From an uncultured cyanobacterium (lineage in GTDB: Bacteria; Cyanobacteriota; Cyanobacteriia; Cyanobacteriales; Chroococcidiopsidaceae), in the NCBI GenBank assembly GCA_946221495.1, contig CAMIFA010000082.1, forward strand, positions 1-21,824: a stretch of 21,824 nucleotides of DNA, written 5' to 3'. The notes under the pieces are model-generated. The model saw only the letters and a list, made by a program, of their open reading frames with translations. It was not told where the DNA came from and searched no databases. How positions within the stretch are numbered: the stretch's first letter is position 1; every line of letters starts with the position of its first letter. The position numbers and the translations under genes were made by a program. Below are positions 15,180-21,824 of this stretch, one piece after another.

Positions 15180-17129
15180 TCAACCACCAACGTGAATCAC
15201 TGGACGCTTTTCCGGATTCTTTTCTGCCTTACGCAAAACTTCACGGGTAACAACAGCAATATCTCCTTCACCAAACAAGATAAAGCGCAGTAGATATTGA
15301 ATTGGGTTGCCCTCTGCCCAACCGAAGTAGGCATGGGGTAGCTTACCTGTACGATCGCGGATATCTAAAAGAATCGCGGCGATCGCATTCGGAACTGCCG
15401 CACTGCGAGCTTGGAGGATGCGGTACTTACCAACCTGTACGCCTTTGACGCGAATGATTTCCGTAAATTCTGAGGCATCAGATACTTGAATTTCTAAGAA
15501 CAAAACTGAATCTGTTGATGGTACGTGATTATCTTCGCGGACTTCCTTCTCTTTCAAGAAATATTCCCGCTCATTACCTTCATTCCGGCGATTGGCAATT
15601 AGCCGGATTGTGCCTTGACTTTCTTGCTCTTCGGCAATGAAGCGATGGGCAGTTTCGTCCATTTCAATTAGCCCCGCCCGCAGCTCAGTTGAACGCCAGA
15701 CGCGGGAAACGAGGGAGGTAATTATGATTGTAGCGATGAAGAATCCAGCGATTCTAATTCCATCCGGTCGCTCAATAATATTAGTAATTGTGGTATATAA
15801 AAATACTAATGTAATTGTCCCAAAAGTAAGTGTGCCTCGCGGCGATCTGCGGCGACGGGCTGCTAGAGTTACAGCAAACGCGGCTGAAGTCATTAATACT
15901 AATACACCTGTTGCATAAGCTCCACCTTGAGCTTCCACATTGGCGCGAAAGAGGATCGTCACAGCAAAAGCGATCGCCGTAAATACTAAAACTAAAGGTC
16001 TGGTTGAGCGTGTCCAATTAGGAGCCATCCCATAGCGCGGCAGATAACGCGGCACAATGTTAAGTAGTCCTGCCATCGCTGATGCACCTGCAAACCAGAG
16101 AATGGAAATTGTGCTTAAGTCGTAAACTGTGCCAAAAGCATTGCCCAGATAGTTATGAGCCAAGTACGCCAGAGCGCGTCCACTTGCTTTGCCCCCAGGT
16201 TGAAACTCTGCCGGAGGAATCAATAAAGTTGTCACTAGACTACTAGCAATCAGGAAAAAACTCATGATTAGCGCCGCCGCCGTCAGCAACTTGTGGGTAT
16301 TGCGGATGCGTCCTCTGGGATGTTCTTCAGTATCACCGCTTTTACCGCGTACCAGTGGCATAACGGCTACACCAGTTTCAAAACCAGATAACCCCAGTGC
16401 CAGTTTGGGAAATAGTAAAGCGCTAACACCAAGCATGACTAAAGGATTACCATGAGTAGCAAATAAAGCTTTTTGCCAATTACTAATTACAGCTGGATTA
16501 CTCAAAATATGATATGCACCAACACTAATCGTGACTAAGTTCAATAGCAGGTAGGCACTAACTAGAAAGACTGCTATCCCAATTGCTTCTTGGAAACCTT
16601 TGAGAAATACGGCAGCAAGCAACGTCACTAATACAAGAGTAATGGCGATCGCCTGACCGTGTAGAAACTGAGGTACTAGAGGATTTTCGATGATGTGGGC
16701 TGTGGCATCAGCAGCGCTAAGAGTAATCGTGATGATAAAATCGGTTGCCACAAAGCCAAGTAAACAAAGTACAAGTAGCTTACCCTGCCACCAAGAAAGG
16801 AGATGTTCGAGCATGGCGATCGAGCCTTCACCATGAGGACTAATCGCCGACACCCGCCGATAGATTGGCAATGCGCCAAAAAGTGTCAGCAGCACCAAAA
16901 TCAGCGTAGCCAGAGGAGAGAGTGCGCCTGCTGCTAATGCGGCAATTCCAGGTTGATAGCCCAGCGTCGAGAAATAATCTACACCCGTCAGGCACATCAC
17001 CCGCCACCAAGCGTGTTTGTGGTGTGGTTCTTCCTTGCGATAGGGTCCGTCTTTTGCTTGTGAGTCTTCTTGCAGTAACCAATTAATGAATTGTCTCCGG
17101 CGCATGGCTGCACCAATTCGTCTAGCCAT
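15180..17129 (-). CDS. APC-superfamily permease with a soluble C-terminal domain
   Basis: 649 residues from the ATG at 17129, which has AGGAG 10 bp upstream. A frame continuation to a TTG at 17219 lacks this and adds a non-conserved tail. After a basic N-terminus, GVDYFSTLGYQPGIAALAAG starts TM1 with the broken-helix Gly pattern of APC transporters. SPHGEGS and LSGFETGVAVMPLV are further core motifs. Roughly 12 membrane segments run to about residue 480, then a soluble domain of ~170 residues that ends HVGG. Such tails are seen in KUP/KimA-like potassium and APC amino-acid permeases, so it may import K+ or amino acids at the inner membrane. Substrate is unknown. It is convergent with sbcD with only 14 bp between. 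Confidence 0.8.
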   Translation of the reverse strand: MARRIGAAMRRRQFINWLLQEDSQAKDGPYRKEEPHHKHAWWRVMCLTGVDYFSTLGYQPGIAALAAGALSPLATLILVLLTLFGALPIYRRVSAISPHGEGSIAMLEHLLSWWQGKLLVLCLLGFVATDFIITITLSAADATAHIIENPLVPQFLHGQAIAITLVLVTLLAAVFLKGFQEAIGIAVFLVSAYLLLNLVTISVGAYHILSNPAVISNWQKALFATHGNPLVMLGVSALLFPKLALGLSGFETGVAVMPLVRGKSGDTEEHPRGRIRNTHKLLTAAALIMSFFLIASSLVTTLLIPPAEFQPGGKASGRALAYLAHNYLGNAFGTVYDLSTISILWFAGASAMAGLLNIVPRYLPRYGMAPNWTRSTRPLVLVFTAIAFAVTILFRANVEAQGGAYATGVLVLMTSAAFAVTLAARRRRSPRGTLTFGTITLVFLYTTITNIIERPDGIRIAGFFIATIIITSLVSRVWRSTELRAGLIEMDETAHRFIAEEQESQGTIRLIANRRNEGNEREYFLKEKEVREDNHVPSTDSVLFLEIQVSDASEFTEIIRVKGVQVGKYRILQARSAAVPNAIAAILLDIRDRTGKLPHAYFGWAEGNPIQYLLRFILFGEGDIAVVTREVLRKAEKNPEKRPVIHVGG

Positions 17130-17300
17130 CAAACCACTACTCCTGCTGTTTAGCTGTTCTAAATTATGGCAAGCTTTAGTGCTGCTTCCTTCTACCTTAA
17201 TGTCGGGAAGCTCTACCAAGACAGAGATAATGACACTGTGTTTTAAAGCTCAAGGGGAACCTAACCAGCCGCTCCCTGATTGGCTCTCAGTTGAATTTTT

Positions 17301-17332
17301 CCTAGATGCTCAACCTTGCTATAGCATCTGGG
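17301..17332. repeat. Inverted repeat in the permease-rtcB spacer
   Basis: CCTAGATGCT (17301-17310) can pair with AGCATCTGGG (17323-17332), 10 bp with one G-U, around a 12-nt loop. It lies about 170 bp from the permease start. It may be an RNA hairpin in a long leader or a protein-binding site. Confidence 0.35.
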
Positions 17333-17537
17333 TTGTACCTTGGATTGCTCAAGAGGGCGCTTGCTTTAGGCGCACTAGAGCTAGATGGAAGTGTCGAGGG
17401 ATAAATAGCTCATTTGCATTTGGGCTTTGAGGATGTGGTGCAGGTGTCGTGTAGGGAATTTTTTGCCACCAGAGCAGCAAGTGCGATCGCGCTTAGTATA
17501 TTTCGCAATTAGTGCTTTTCGGCATTATGGTGTGGTT

Positions 17538-17550
17538 AGTATGACATACT
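17538..17550. promoter_or_regulatory. Palindrome AGTATG-A-CATACT
   Basis: A perfect 6-bp inverted repeat around one base, 285 bp before rtcB. The size and symmetry would suit a dimeric repressor or activator site. No family-specific match is claimed. Confidence 0.3.
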
Positions 17551-17834
17551 GCTAGCTGACTTAATGTTAGGTCGCTCCTTTAGAGAGAGGCTGAGACAAA
17601 GCAGTAAAGTTATTCTCAAAACTGTTGAATTGACCTACATATTTGAAGTGCTGTAACCGTGATATCTCTTTTGAGGTGAATGTAATTCTGGTACTTATCC
17701 TCTCCTCGCTACGTTCCTACAGATTCAGTAACGGCAAGATTGTAGTAAGGCACAAAATAACTTCAGCTTCAACTAGCGCCATTTTAGACAGAACATGAGA
17801 ACGCCACAATTGCATAGTACCAGGAGGACTCAAG

Positions 17835-19295
17835 ATGGCTGTTAAGGAATTTTTGTCACGCATTTCTGATACTGTTTGGGAAATTCCTGTTTCTTATAAA
17901 GAAGGAATGCGCGTTCCGGCGCGAATTTATGGCACAGAGAAGTTAATCTCTGATTTAGACGAAGCAGTTTATGACCAAGTTACCAATGTAGCGACGCTTC
18001 CAGGCATAACTAAGTACGCCTTGTGTATGCCTGATGGACATTTTGGCTACGGTTTCCCGATTGGTGGCGTAGCGGCTATGGATGTAGAGGCGGGTGGTGT
18101 AATTTCTCCTGGCGGCATCGGTTTCGATATCAACTGTGGGATGCGCTTGTTAGTCACTAACTTAACCTACAGCGAAGTAAAACCTTATATTACAAAGCTG
18201 GTAGACAGGCTCTACGAAAGAGTTCCGGCTGGTGTGGGAAGCACTGGCTTTGTAAAAATCTCCCGCCAAGAATTTCGCCAAGTTGTTCAAGAAGGCGCTA
18301 ATTGGTGTATCCGCAATGGCTATGGCTGGGAAGAGGATTTAGAACTTACTGAAGAAAACGGCTGCATTGCAGGTGCAGATGCCGCCAAAATTAGCGAGAA
18401 GGCGATAGATCGCGGTTTTAACCAAATTGGCACTTTAGGATCTGGCAATCACTACCTGGAAATTCAAGTTGCTCGCAAAGAAAACATTTTTGATCCAGAA
18501 CTAGCGCAGGCTATGGGAATTACGATCCCAGATCAGGTAGTGATTATGTTCCACTGTGGTAGTCGTGGCTTTGGACATCAGGTAGCAACAGACTATCTGC
18601 AAAGCTTTCTCAAGGTGATGGATAGCAAGTACGGCATAAAAATTCTTGATCGGGAATTAGCCTGTGCGCCTTTCAACTCTCCTGAAGGTCAAGCTTATTT
18701 TACGGCGATGAAGTGTGGGCTAAATATGTCTTTTGCCAATCGGCAAGTAATTCTGCACCGTATCCGCGAGGTGTTTTCCGAAATATTTGGACGCTCATCT
18801 GAGGATTTGGGTATGCACATGGTTTATGATGTAGCGCATAATACAGCCAAGCTAGAGCGCTACAACGTTGATGGTACAGAGCGATCGCTGCTTGTCCATC
18901 GTAAAGGTGCTACACGGGCTTTTGGACCAGGAATACCAGATATTCCAGAACGCTACAAAGCGATCGGTCAGCCAGTTATTATCGGCGGCAGTATGGAAAC
19001 AGGATCTTATTTATTGGTTGGTGTACCTAGCGGCAATCAAACCTTTTTTAGCACAGCGCATGGCAGTGGACGCACCATGAGTCGCACCAAGGCGCGAAAA
19101 ACCTGGCGCGGCGAAAAACTCCAGAAGGAAATGGAAGCTAAAGGCATTTACGTTCGTAGTACCTCTTGGGCAGGATTAGCAGAAGAAGCAGGCGGAGCAT
19201 ATAAAGATATTGACGATGTAATCGAAGCGGCTGAATTAGCTGGAATTAGCAAAAGAGTAGTACGGTTAACTCCAATTGGGAATATCAAAGGCTAA
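17835..19295 (+). CDS. rtcB: RtcB RNA ligase (tRNA splicing / RNA repair)
   Basis: RtcB joins RNA 3'-phosphate or 2',3'-cyclic phosphate ends to 5'-OH ends, using GTP and Mn2+. All active-site residues of the family are visible in 486 residues: Cys101 in DINCGMR, His206 in GSGNHYLE, His240 in FHCGSRG, His335 in DVAHNTAK (metal ligands) and His409 in AHGSGRTMSR, the residue that becomes guanylylated. Length and spacing match archaeal RtcB closely. The start is clear: CAGGAGG lies 8 bp before the ATG. Downstream on the same strand come a decayed sulfotransferase, a COG0523 GTPase and archease, the RtcB activator, so the neighbourhood supports RNA repair. Cyanobacterial tRNAs rarely need protein-enzyme splicing, so repair of damaged RNA is a likely role, by inference. 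Confidence 0.97.
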   Translation: MAVKEFLSRISDTVWEIPVSYKEGMRVPARIYGTEKLISDLDEAVYDQVTNVATLPGITKYALCMPDGHFGYGFPIGGVAAMDVEAGGVISPGGIGFDINCGMRLLVTNLTYSEVKPYITKLVDRLYERVPAGVGSTGFVKISRQEFRQVVQEGANWCIRNGYGWEEDLELTEENGCIAGADAAKISEKAIDRGFNQIGTLGSGNHYLEIQVARKENIFDPELAQAMGITIPDQVVIMFHCGSRGFGHQVATDYLQSFLKVMDSKYGIKILDRELACAPFNSPEGQAYFTAMKCGLNMSFANRQVILHRIREVFSEIFGRSSEDLGMHMVYDVAHNTAKLERYNVDGTERSLLVHRKGATRAFGPGIPDIPERYKAIGQPVIIGGSMETGSYLLVGVPSGNQTFFSTAHGSGRTMSRTKARKTWRGEKLQKEMEAKGIYVRSTSWAGLAEEAGGAYKDIDDVIEAAELAGISKRVVRLTPIGNIKG

Positions 19296-19465
19296 GCTAT
19301 AAATTTATCTAGTGCATTGTGTACGCCATCACCGACGCTGTAAAAAATTCAATTTAGCTAATTCTTGAATTTAAGATGCTGCTTGACACTAAGTTTCTTT
19401 TTGCTCCTGCGACTTCCTTCTAGATAATACTTTTTGCTTACTTAATTAATGTGTAAGGAGAATTT

Positions 19466-20055
19466 ATGTCGGTCTTCTGTTGTGGAATGTACCGTTCTGC
19501 TTCTACCTTACAGTTTCAGCTCACAACTAATCTTATCAAGGATGCTGGCAGAGGTCAGCAAGTGGGGTAAATAGATGCAAACCGCTTTTTAGAGGTGCGA
19601 GATTCCTATACTAATTACACAAAATTAAAGGTTGTCAAAGTGCATCGGTTTACAGAGCCAATGGGTTGGGAGTTTACTCATAATAATGCAATGGGTATCT
19701 ATACATTCAGAGATATACGAGATATCTATGCTTCTATGATGCAGCAGCAGCAAAAACCCTTGTCAAAAGATTGCTACTGATTACAGCTTAGAAATGCAAC
19801 AAGAGCGAGTTAAGCAATTTAGAGATAAATTACTACAAATGGAACGTAATCTAGGTGACCATAGAGAAATTGTTGATTATCATGACGAAGATAGTTTACT
19901 GCATATGAATTATATTGATACAGTCAAAAGTGGACGCTGGAGAGAAGATTTATCTGTGGAGGAAGTAGCCTTAAATTGAGAATAAAGTAAAAGACTGGTG
20001 TAGGTTAAATAAGTATGAGCCTTCCACATTTATGTACTTAAATAAAGTCGCGTAG
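19466..20055 (+). pseudogene. Decayed PAPS-dependent sulfotransferase-like gene
   Basis: The frame starts at ATG 19466 behind a good ribosome binding site (AAGGAG) and reads GMYRSASTLQFQLT, the 5'-phosphosulfate loop of sulfotransferases. A TAA at 19568-19570 breaks it where conserved G(W)IDANRFLEVRD follows in the same frame. It continues through VVKVHRFTEPMGWEF and YTFRDIRDIYASMMQ (3'-phosphate site) to a TGA at 19780. Near 19757-19767 the frame changes and the middle of the domain is missing; coding resumes as QKIATDYSLEMQQERVKQF. A one-base shift at about 19972 then leads to IENKVKDWCRLNKYEP and TAG at 20053-20055. So there are three independent lesions: a nonsense codon, an internal deletion with frameshift, and a late frameshift. 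Intact relatives would be around 230-260 residues. It sits between rtcB and the GTPase gene. Confidence 0.8.
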
Positions 20056-20090
20056 CTTAAATTTAGAAATACATTATTTATAGAATTATT

Positions 20091-20969
20091 ATGCAAATCC
20101 GCACACCACTTACAGTTATTACAGGTCCGTTAGGAAGTGGAAAAACTACTCTACTACGTCACATAATTAATACTGTTTCTAGAAAAATTGCCATTCTAAT
20201 GAATGAATTTGGCGAAATTGCAATTGATAGTAAAATTATTGCCGGAAAAAATGTGCAAATGGCGGATCTCGGTGGCGGCTGTGTGTGCTGTTCATTGTTA
20301 GGTGAGTTTGAAGCTGCTGTTAATGAAATTATTGATACTGTTGATCCAGATAATATTGTGGTAGAAACAACAGGAGTCGCAGAACCAGATGCACTAGTAT
20401 TTGATATTCAAGAAAGTTTAACTAGTGTACGACTAGATAGTGTTGTTGCTGTTATTGATGCAGATGCAATGATCAAATATCCATCTGTAGGTCATACAAC
20501 AAGAATGCAAATTGAAGCAGCAGATACTATTATTTTGAATAAAGTTGATTTGGTATCTGGAACACAATTGCAAATAGTTGAGGAGAAGTTACACTCTTTT
20601 AATGAAATTGCCTCAATTATACATAGTGTGCGCTGTCAAGTAGATACTGATTTACTATTTGGTATTGGGAGAACAAGAGTACAAACGCCACCCCACGACG
20701 TTCATCAATTGGAATTTGAATCGTTTAGTTACACAACTGCTACTAAGTGCGATCGCTCCTGTTTTACTCAATTTGCTGATAGTCTTGATGTCACCCGTGC
20801 TAAAGGTTTTGTACAATTTACAGATGGAACATATCTTTTTAATTATGTTGCTGGACGTTGGGATCTGGAATTATTTGAACAAGCGGAAACTCAATTAGTT
20901 TTTATTGGCAAACAATTGCTTGAAAGAAAAGCAGAAATTATCAATTCTTTAAAGTTGTGTGAGCAATAG
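20091..20969 (+). CDS. COG0523/CobW-family (G3E) metallochaperone GTPase
   Basis: 292 residues. Walker A GPLGSGKTT (12-20), the metal-binding CxCC motif in GGGCVCCS (Cys64, Cys66, Cys67), Walker B-like ETTGVAEP (92-99) and the guanine motif NKVD (150-153) define the G3E family of metal chaperones and insertases (Zn, Co or Ni). A shorter C-terminal CobW_C-like region follows (LEFESFSYTT, then GFVQFTDGTYLFNYVAGRWDLE). It would load a metal into a partner protein in the cytosol at the cost of GTP. It is 36 bp behind the pseudogene and runs straight into the archease gene, in the same direction as rtcB, itself a metal enzyme. No His-rich metal stretch and no Zur site are seen. The metal is not known. 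Confidence 0.9.
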   Translation: MQIRTPLTVITGPLGSGKTTLLRHIINTVSRKIAILMNEFGEIAIDSKIIAGKNVQMADLGGGCVCCSLLGEFEAAVNEIIDTVDPDNIVVETTGVAEPDALVFDIQESLTSVRLDSVVAVIDADAMIKYPSVGHTTRMQIEAADTIILNKVDLVSGTQLQIVEEKLHSFNEIASIIHSVRCQVDTDLLFGIGRTRVQTPPHDVHQLEFESFSYTTATKCDRSCFTQFADSLDVTRAKGFVQFTDGTYLFNYVAGRWDLELFEQAETQLVFIGKQLLERKAEIINSLKLCEQ

Positions 20970-20973
20970 CTTT

Positions 20974-21405
20974 ATGTACTACGAATTTTTGGAAGATATT
21001 GCGATCGCTGATATTGCTTTTCAAGCTTGGGGGAAGGATCTGGAGGAACTTTTTAAAGCAGCTGGCGATGCCACAATCAACACAATGATTGAAAATCTGG
21101 ACTCGATAGAACTTAAGGAAACGCGAAGATTTAGCTTAGAAAATGACCAGTTAGATTTGTTACTCTTTAATTTTCTACAAGAACTAATCTATTACAAAGA
21201 CAGCGAACTACTATTACTCCGCGCCCAACAAATTCATATCGAGGAGAAAAACGCTTTACATTACCTAAGTGCAGTAACTCAAGGAGAAAAACTTGACTCT
21301 AATCGCCATCAACAGCGAGTAGATGTTAAAGCTGTGACTTTACACCGTTTCCAACTAGAAAAAATGCCTGACGGTTGGACAGCTATGGTAATTCTTGATA
21401 TTTAG
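20974..21405 (+). CDS. Archease, RtcB activator
   Basis: 143 residues opening MYYEFLEDIAIADIAFQAWG, followed by KDLEELFKAAGDATINTM: the archease fold with the conserved Asp (IADIAF, residue 13) that helps coordinate metal. The end VILDI is the usual C-terminal strand that carries the last conserved acidic residue. The family's usual HTAD motif is changed to DIAIAD, so one metal-site residue is not the common one. Archease lets RtcB make multiple turnovers and broadens its nucleotide use. I choose ATG 20974, 4 bp after the GTPase stop; an in-frame GTG at 20959 would overlap the GTPase gene by 11 bp. Tight spacing implies co-transcription and probably translational coupling with the GTPase gene. 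Confidence 0.88.
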   Translation: MYYEFLEDIAIADIAFQAWGKDLEELFKAAGDATINTMIENLDSIELKETRRFSLENDQLDLLLFNFLQELIYYKDSELLLLRAQQIHIEEKNALHYLSAVTQGEKLDSNRHQQRVDVKAVTLHRFQLEKMPDGWTAMVILDI

Positions 21406-21824
21406 TATTACGAGCAACTTTCGGTATATGAGCTTTACTTTAAGGCTGGTAATCAGGTAATGATTGAATTGTATGTAAATAAATATTTATTAGCTTTCTA
21501 AAAACTGTTGGTAGGATAGTAAAGGTTCATTTTTTCTGTTTTAAAAGTGCTGGACGAATTAGTTCAAAATTTGCGAGAATTGAAGAAAAGGCAGGTAGTT
21601 AAAGCATAAACTGTATTTTCTTTCCTACTACGATAAGAAATATTCGGGTAGCTCTCTGACTTTGTTTTCTCAAAGAAAAGGTACTATCCCTATTCTATCA
21701 CTTTCTACATATCATAATTAAAAGAATTAAAAAATAAACCTCTACAAGGTAAGTAGAGCAATAGATGTAAAATTACAAATCTTAAAGCATTTGCCAAAAA
21801 ATGTCCAGCTAATAGTTGTAGTCA
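21406..21824. other. Terminal stretch without a recognisable gene
   Basis: AT-rich, with stops in all frames and no protein-like translation. The only structure seen is a small hairpin CTCTAC-AAGGTAA-GTAGAG at 21740-21758, too short to interpret. No clear terminator follows archease. Confidence 0.5.

Larger units (their letters stand above)
17130..17834. other. ~700-bp divergent spacer between the permease gene and rtcB
   Basis: A long region without a convincing gene. It must hold the permease promoter (leftward) and the rtcB promoter (rightward). Visible structures are the hairpin at 17301-17332 and the palindrome at 17538-17550. A frame at 17086-17430 overlaps the permease start and shows no protein-like features, so I do not call it. 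Confidence 0.6.

Noticed and set aside
17086..17430. 114-residue plus-strand frame between the permease gene and rtcB
   Set aside because: It overlaps the permease 5' end antisense, has no ribosome binding site and no recognisable motif.
17575..17620. CTGAGA in a GC-rich context resembling part of a TPP riboswitch
   Set aside because: The other conserved THI-box blocks (GGGGTGC and CCTGATCTGG-TAAT) are missing, and no thiamine gene follows.
18868..19080. 70-residue plus frame inside rtcB
   Set aside because: Out-of-frame shadow of the RtcB catalytic core.
19595..19979. Two separate 61-residue hypothetical genes
   Set aside because: Both are pieces of the same broken sulfotransferase, so they are annotated as one pseudogene.
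20659..20898. 79-residue frame inside the GTPase gene
   Set aside because: Leu-rich out-of-frame shadow of the GTPase C-terminal region.
1..21824. tRNA, rRNA, insertion sequence or prophage genes
   Set aside because: I looked for T-loop sequences, transposase motifs and terminal inverted repeats by eye and found none convincing; a tRNAscan/ISfinder run would settle it.

Overview
The window looks like a chromosomal segment of a cyanobacterium. The HIP1 octamer GCGATCGC and its fragments are scattered through it. Several genes belong to cyanobacterial families, and short tandem repeats of 7 or 8 bases of the kind seen in filamentous or Chroococcidiopsis-like cyanobacteria occur between and even inside genes. 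No species can be named from the sequence alone. I see no rRNA, tRNA, CRISPR array, transposase or phage gene.

Layout. (1) 1-1264: the 3' part of an RTX (calcium-binding nonapeptide repeat) protein gene, open at the window's left edge, with a hairpin behind it. (2) 1535-2029: a gamma-glutamylcyclotransferase-like gene, then about 700 bp with only weak coding relics. (3) 2739-3467: a first PAPS reductase gene (cysH copy 1). It converges on a minus-strand PhnD-PhnC-PhnE type oxyanion ABC transporter (7417 to 3512) whose two permease domains are fused into one chain. A strong terminator-like hairpin separates the binding-protein gene from the ATPase gene. (4) 9093-7675: DUF2555-like small protein plus coaBC (coenzyme A synthesis), abutting without a gap. 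(5) 10894-9392: a histidine-kinase-like gene bounded on both sides by inverted octamer repeats and carrying Gln where the phospho-accepting His should be. (6) 12813-10990: glutaredoxin-like gene plus murE. (7) 13005-13730: a second cysH. (8) 13846-15165: SbcD/Mre11-type nuclease, convergent with an APC-type permease (17129-15180). (9) 17835-21405: an RNA-repair neighbourhood with rtcB (RNA ligase), a decayed sulfotransferase pseudogene, a COG0523/CobW-type metal-chaperone GTPase, and archease, the activator of RtcB.

How genes may work together. The most coherent functional set is rtcB, COG0523 GTPase and archease. RtcB is a metal-dependent ligase and archease speeds its turnover, so a metal-handling GTPase between them suggests a metal-loading RNA repair module. 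A second theme is PAPS and oxyanion chemistry: two PAPS reductases, the relic of a PAPS-dependent sulfotransferase, and a PhnD-like transporter whose binding protein resembles, from memory, the subfamily named putative selenate binding protein. The remaining genes (coaBC, murE, glutaredoxin-like, sbcD) are housekeeping.
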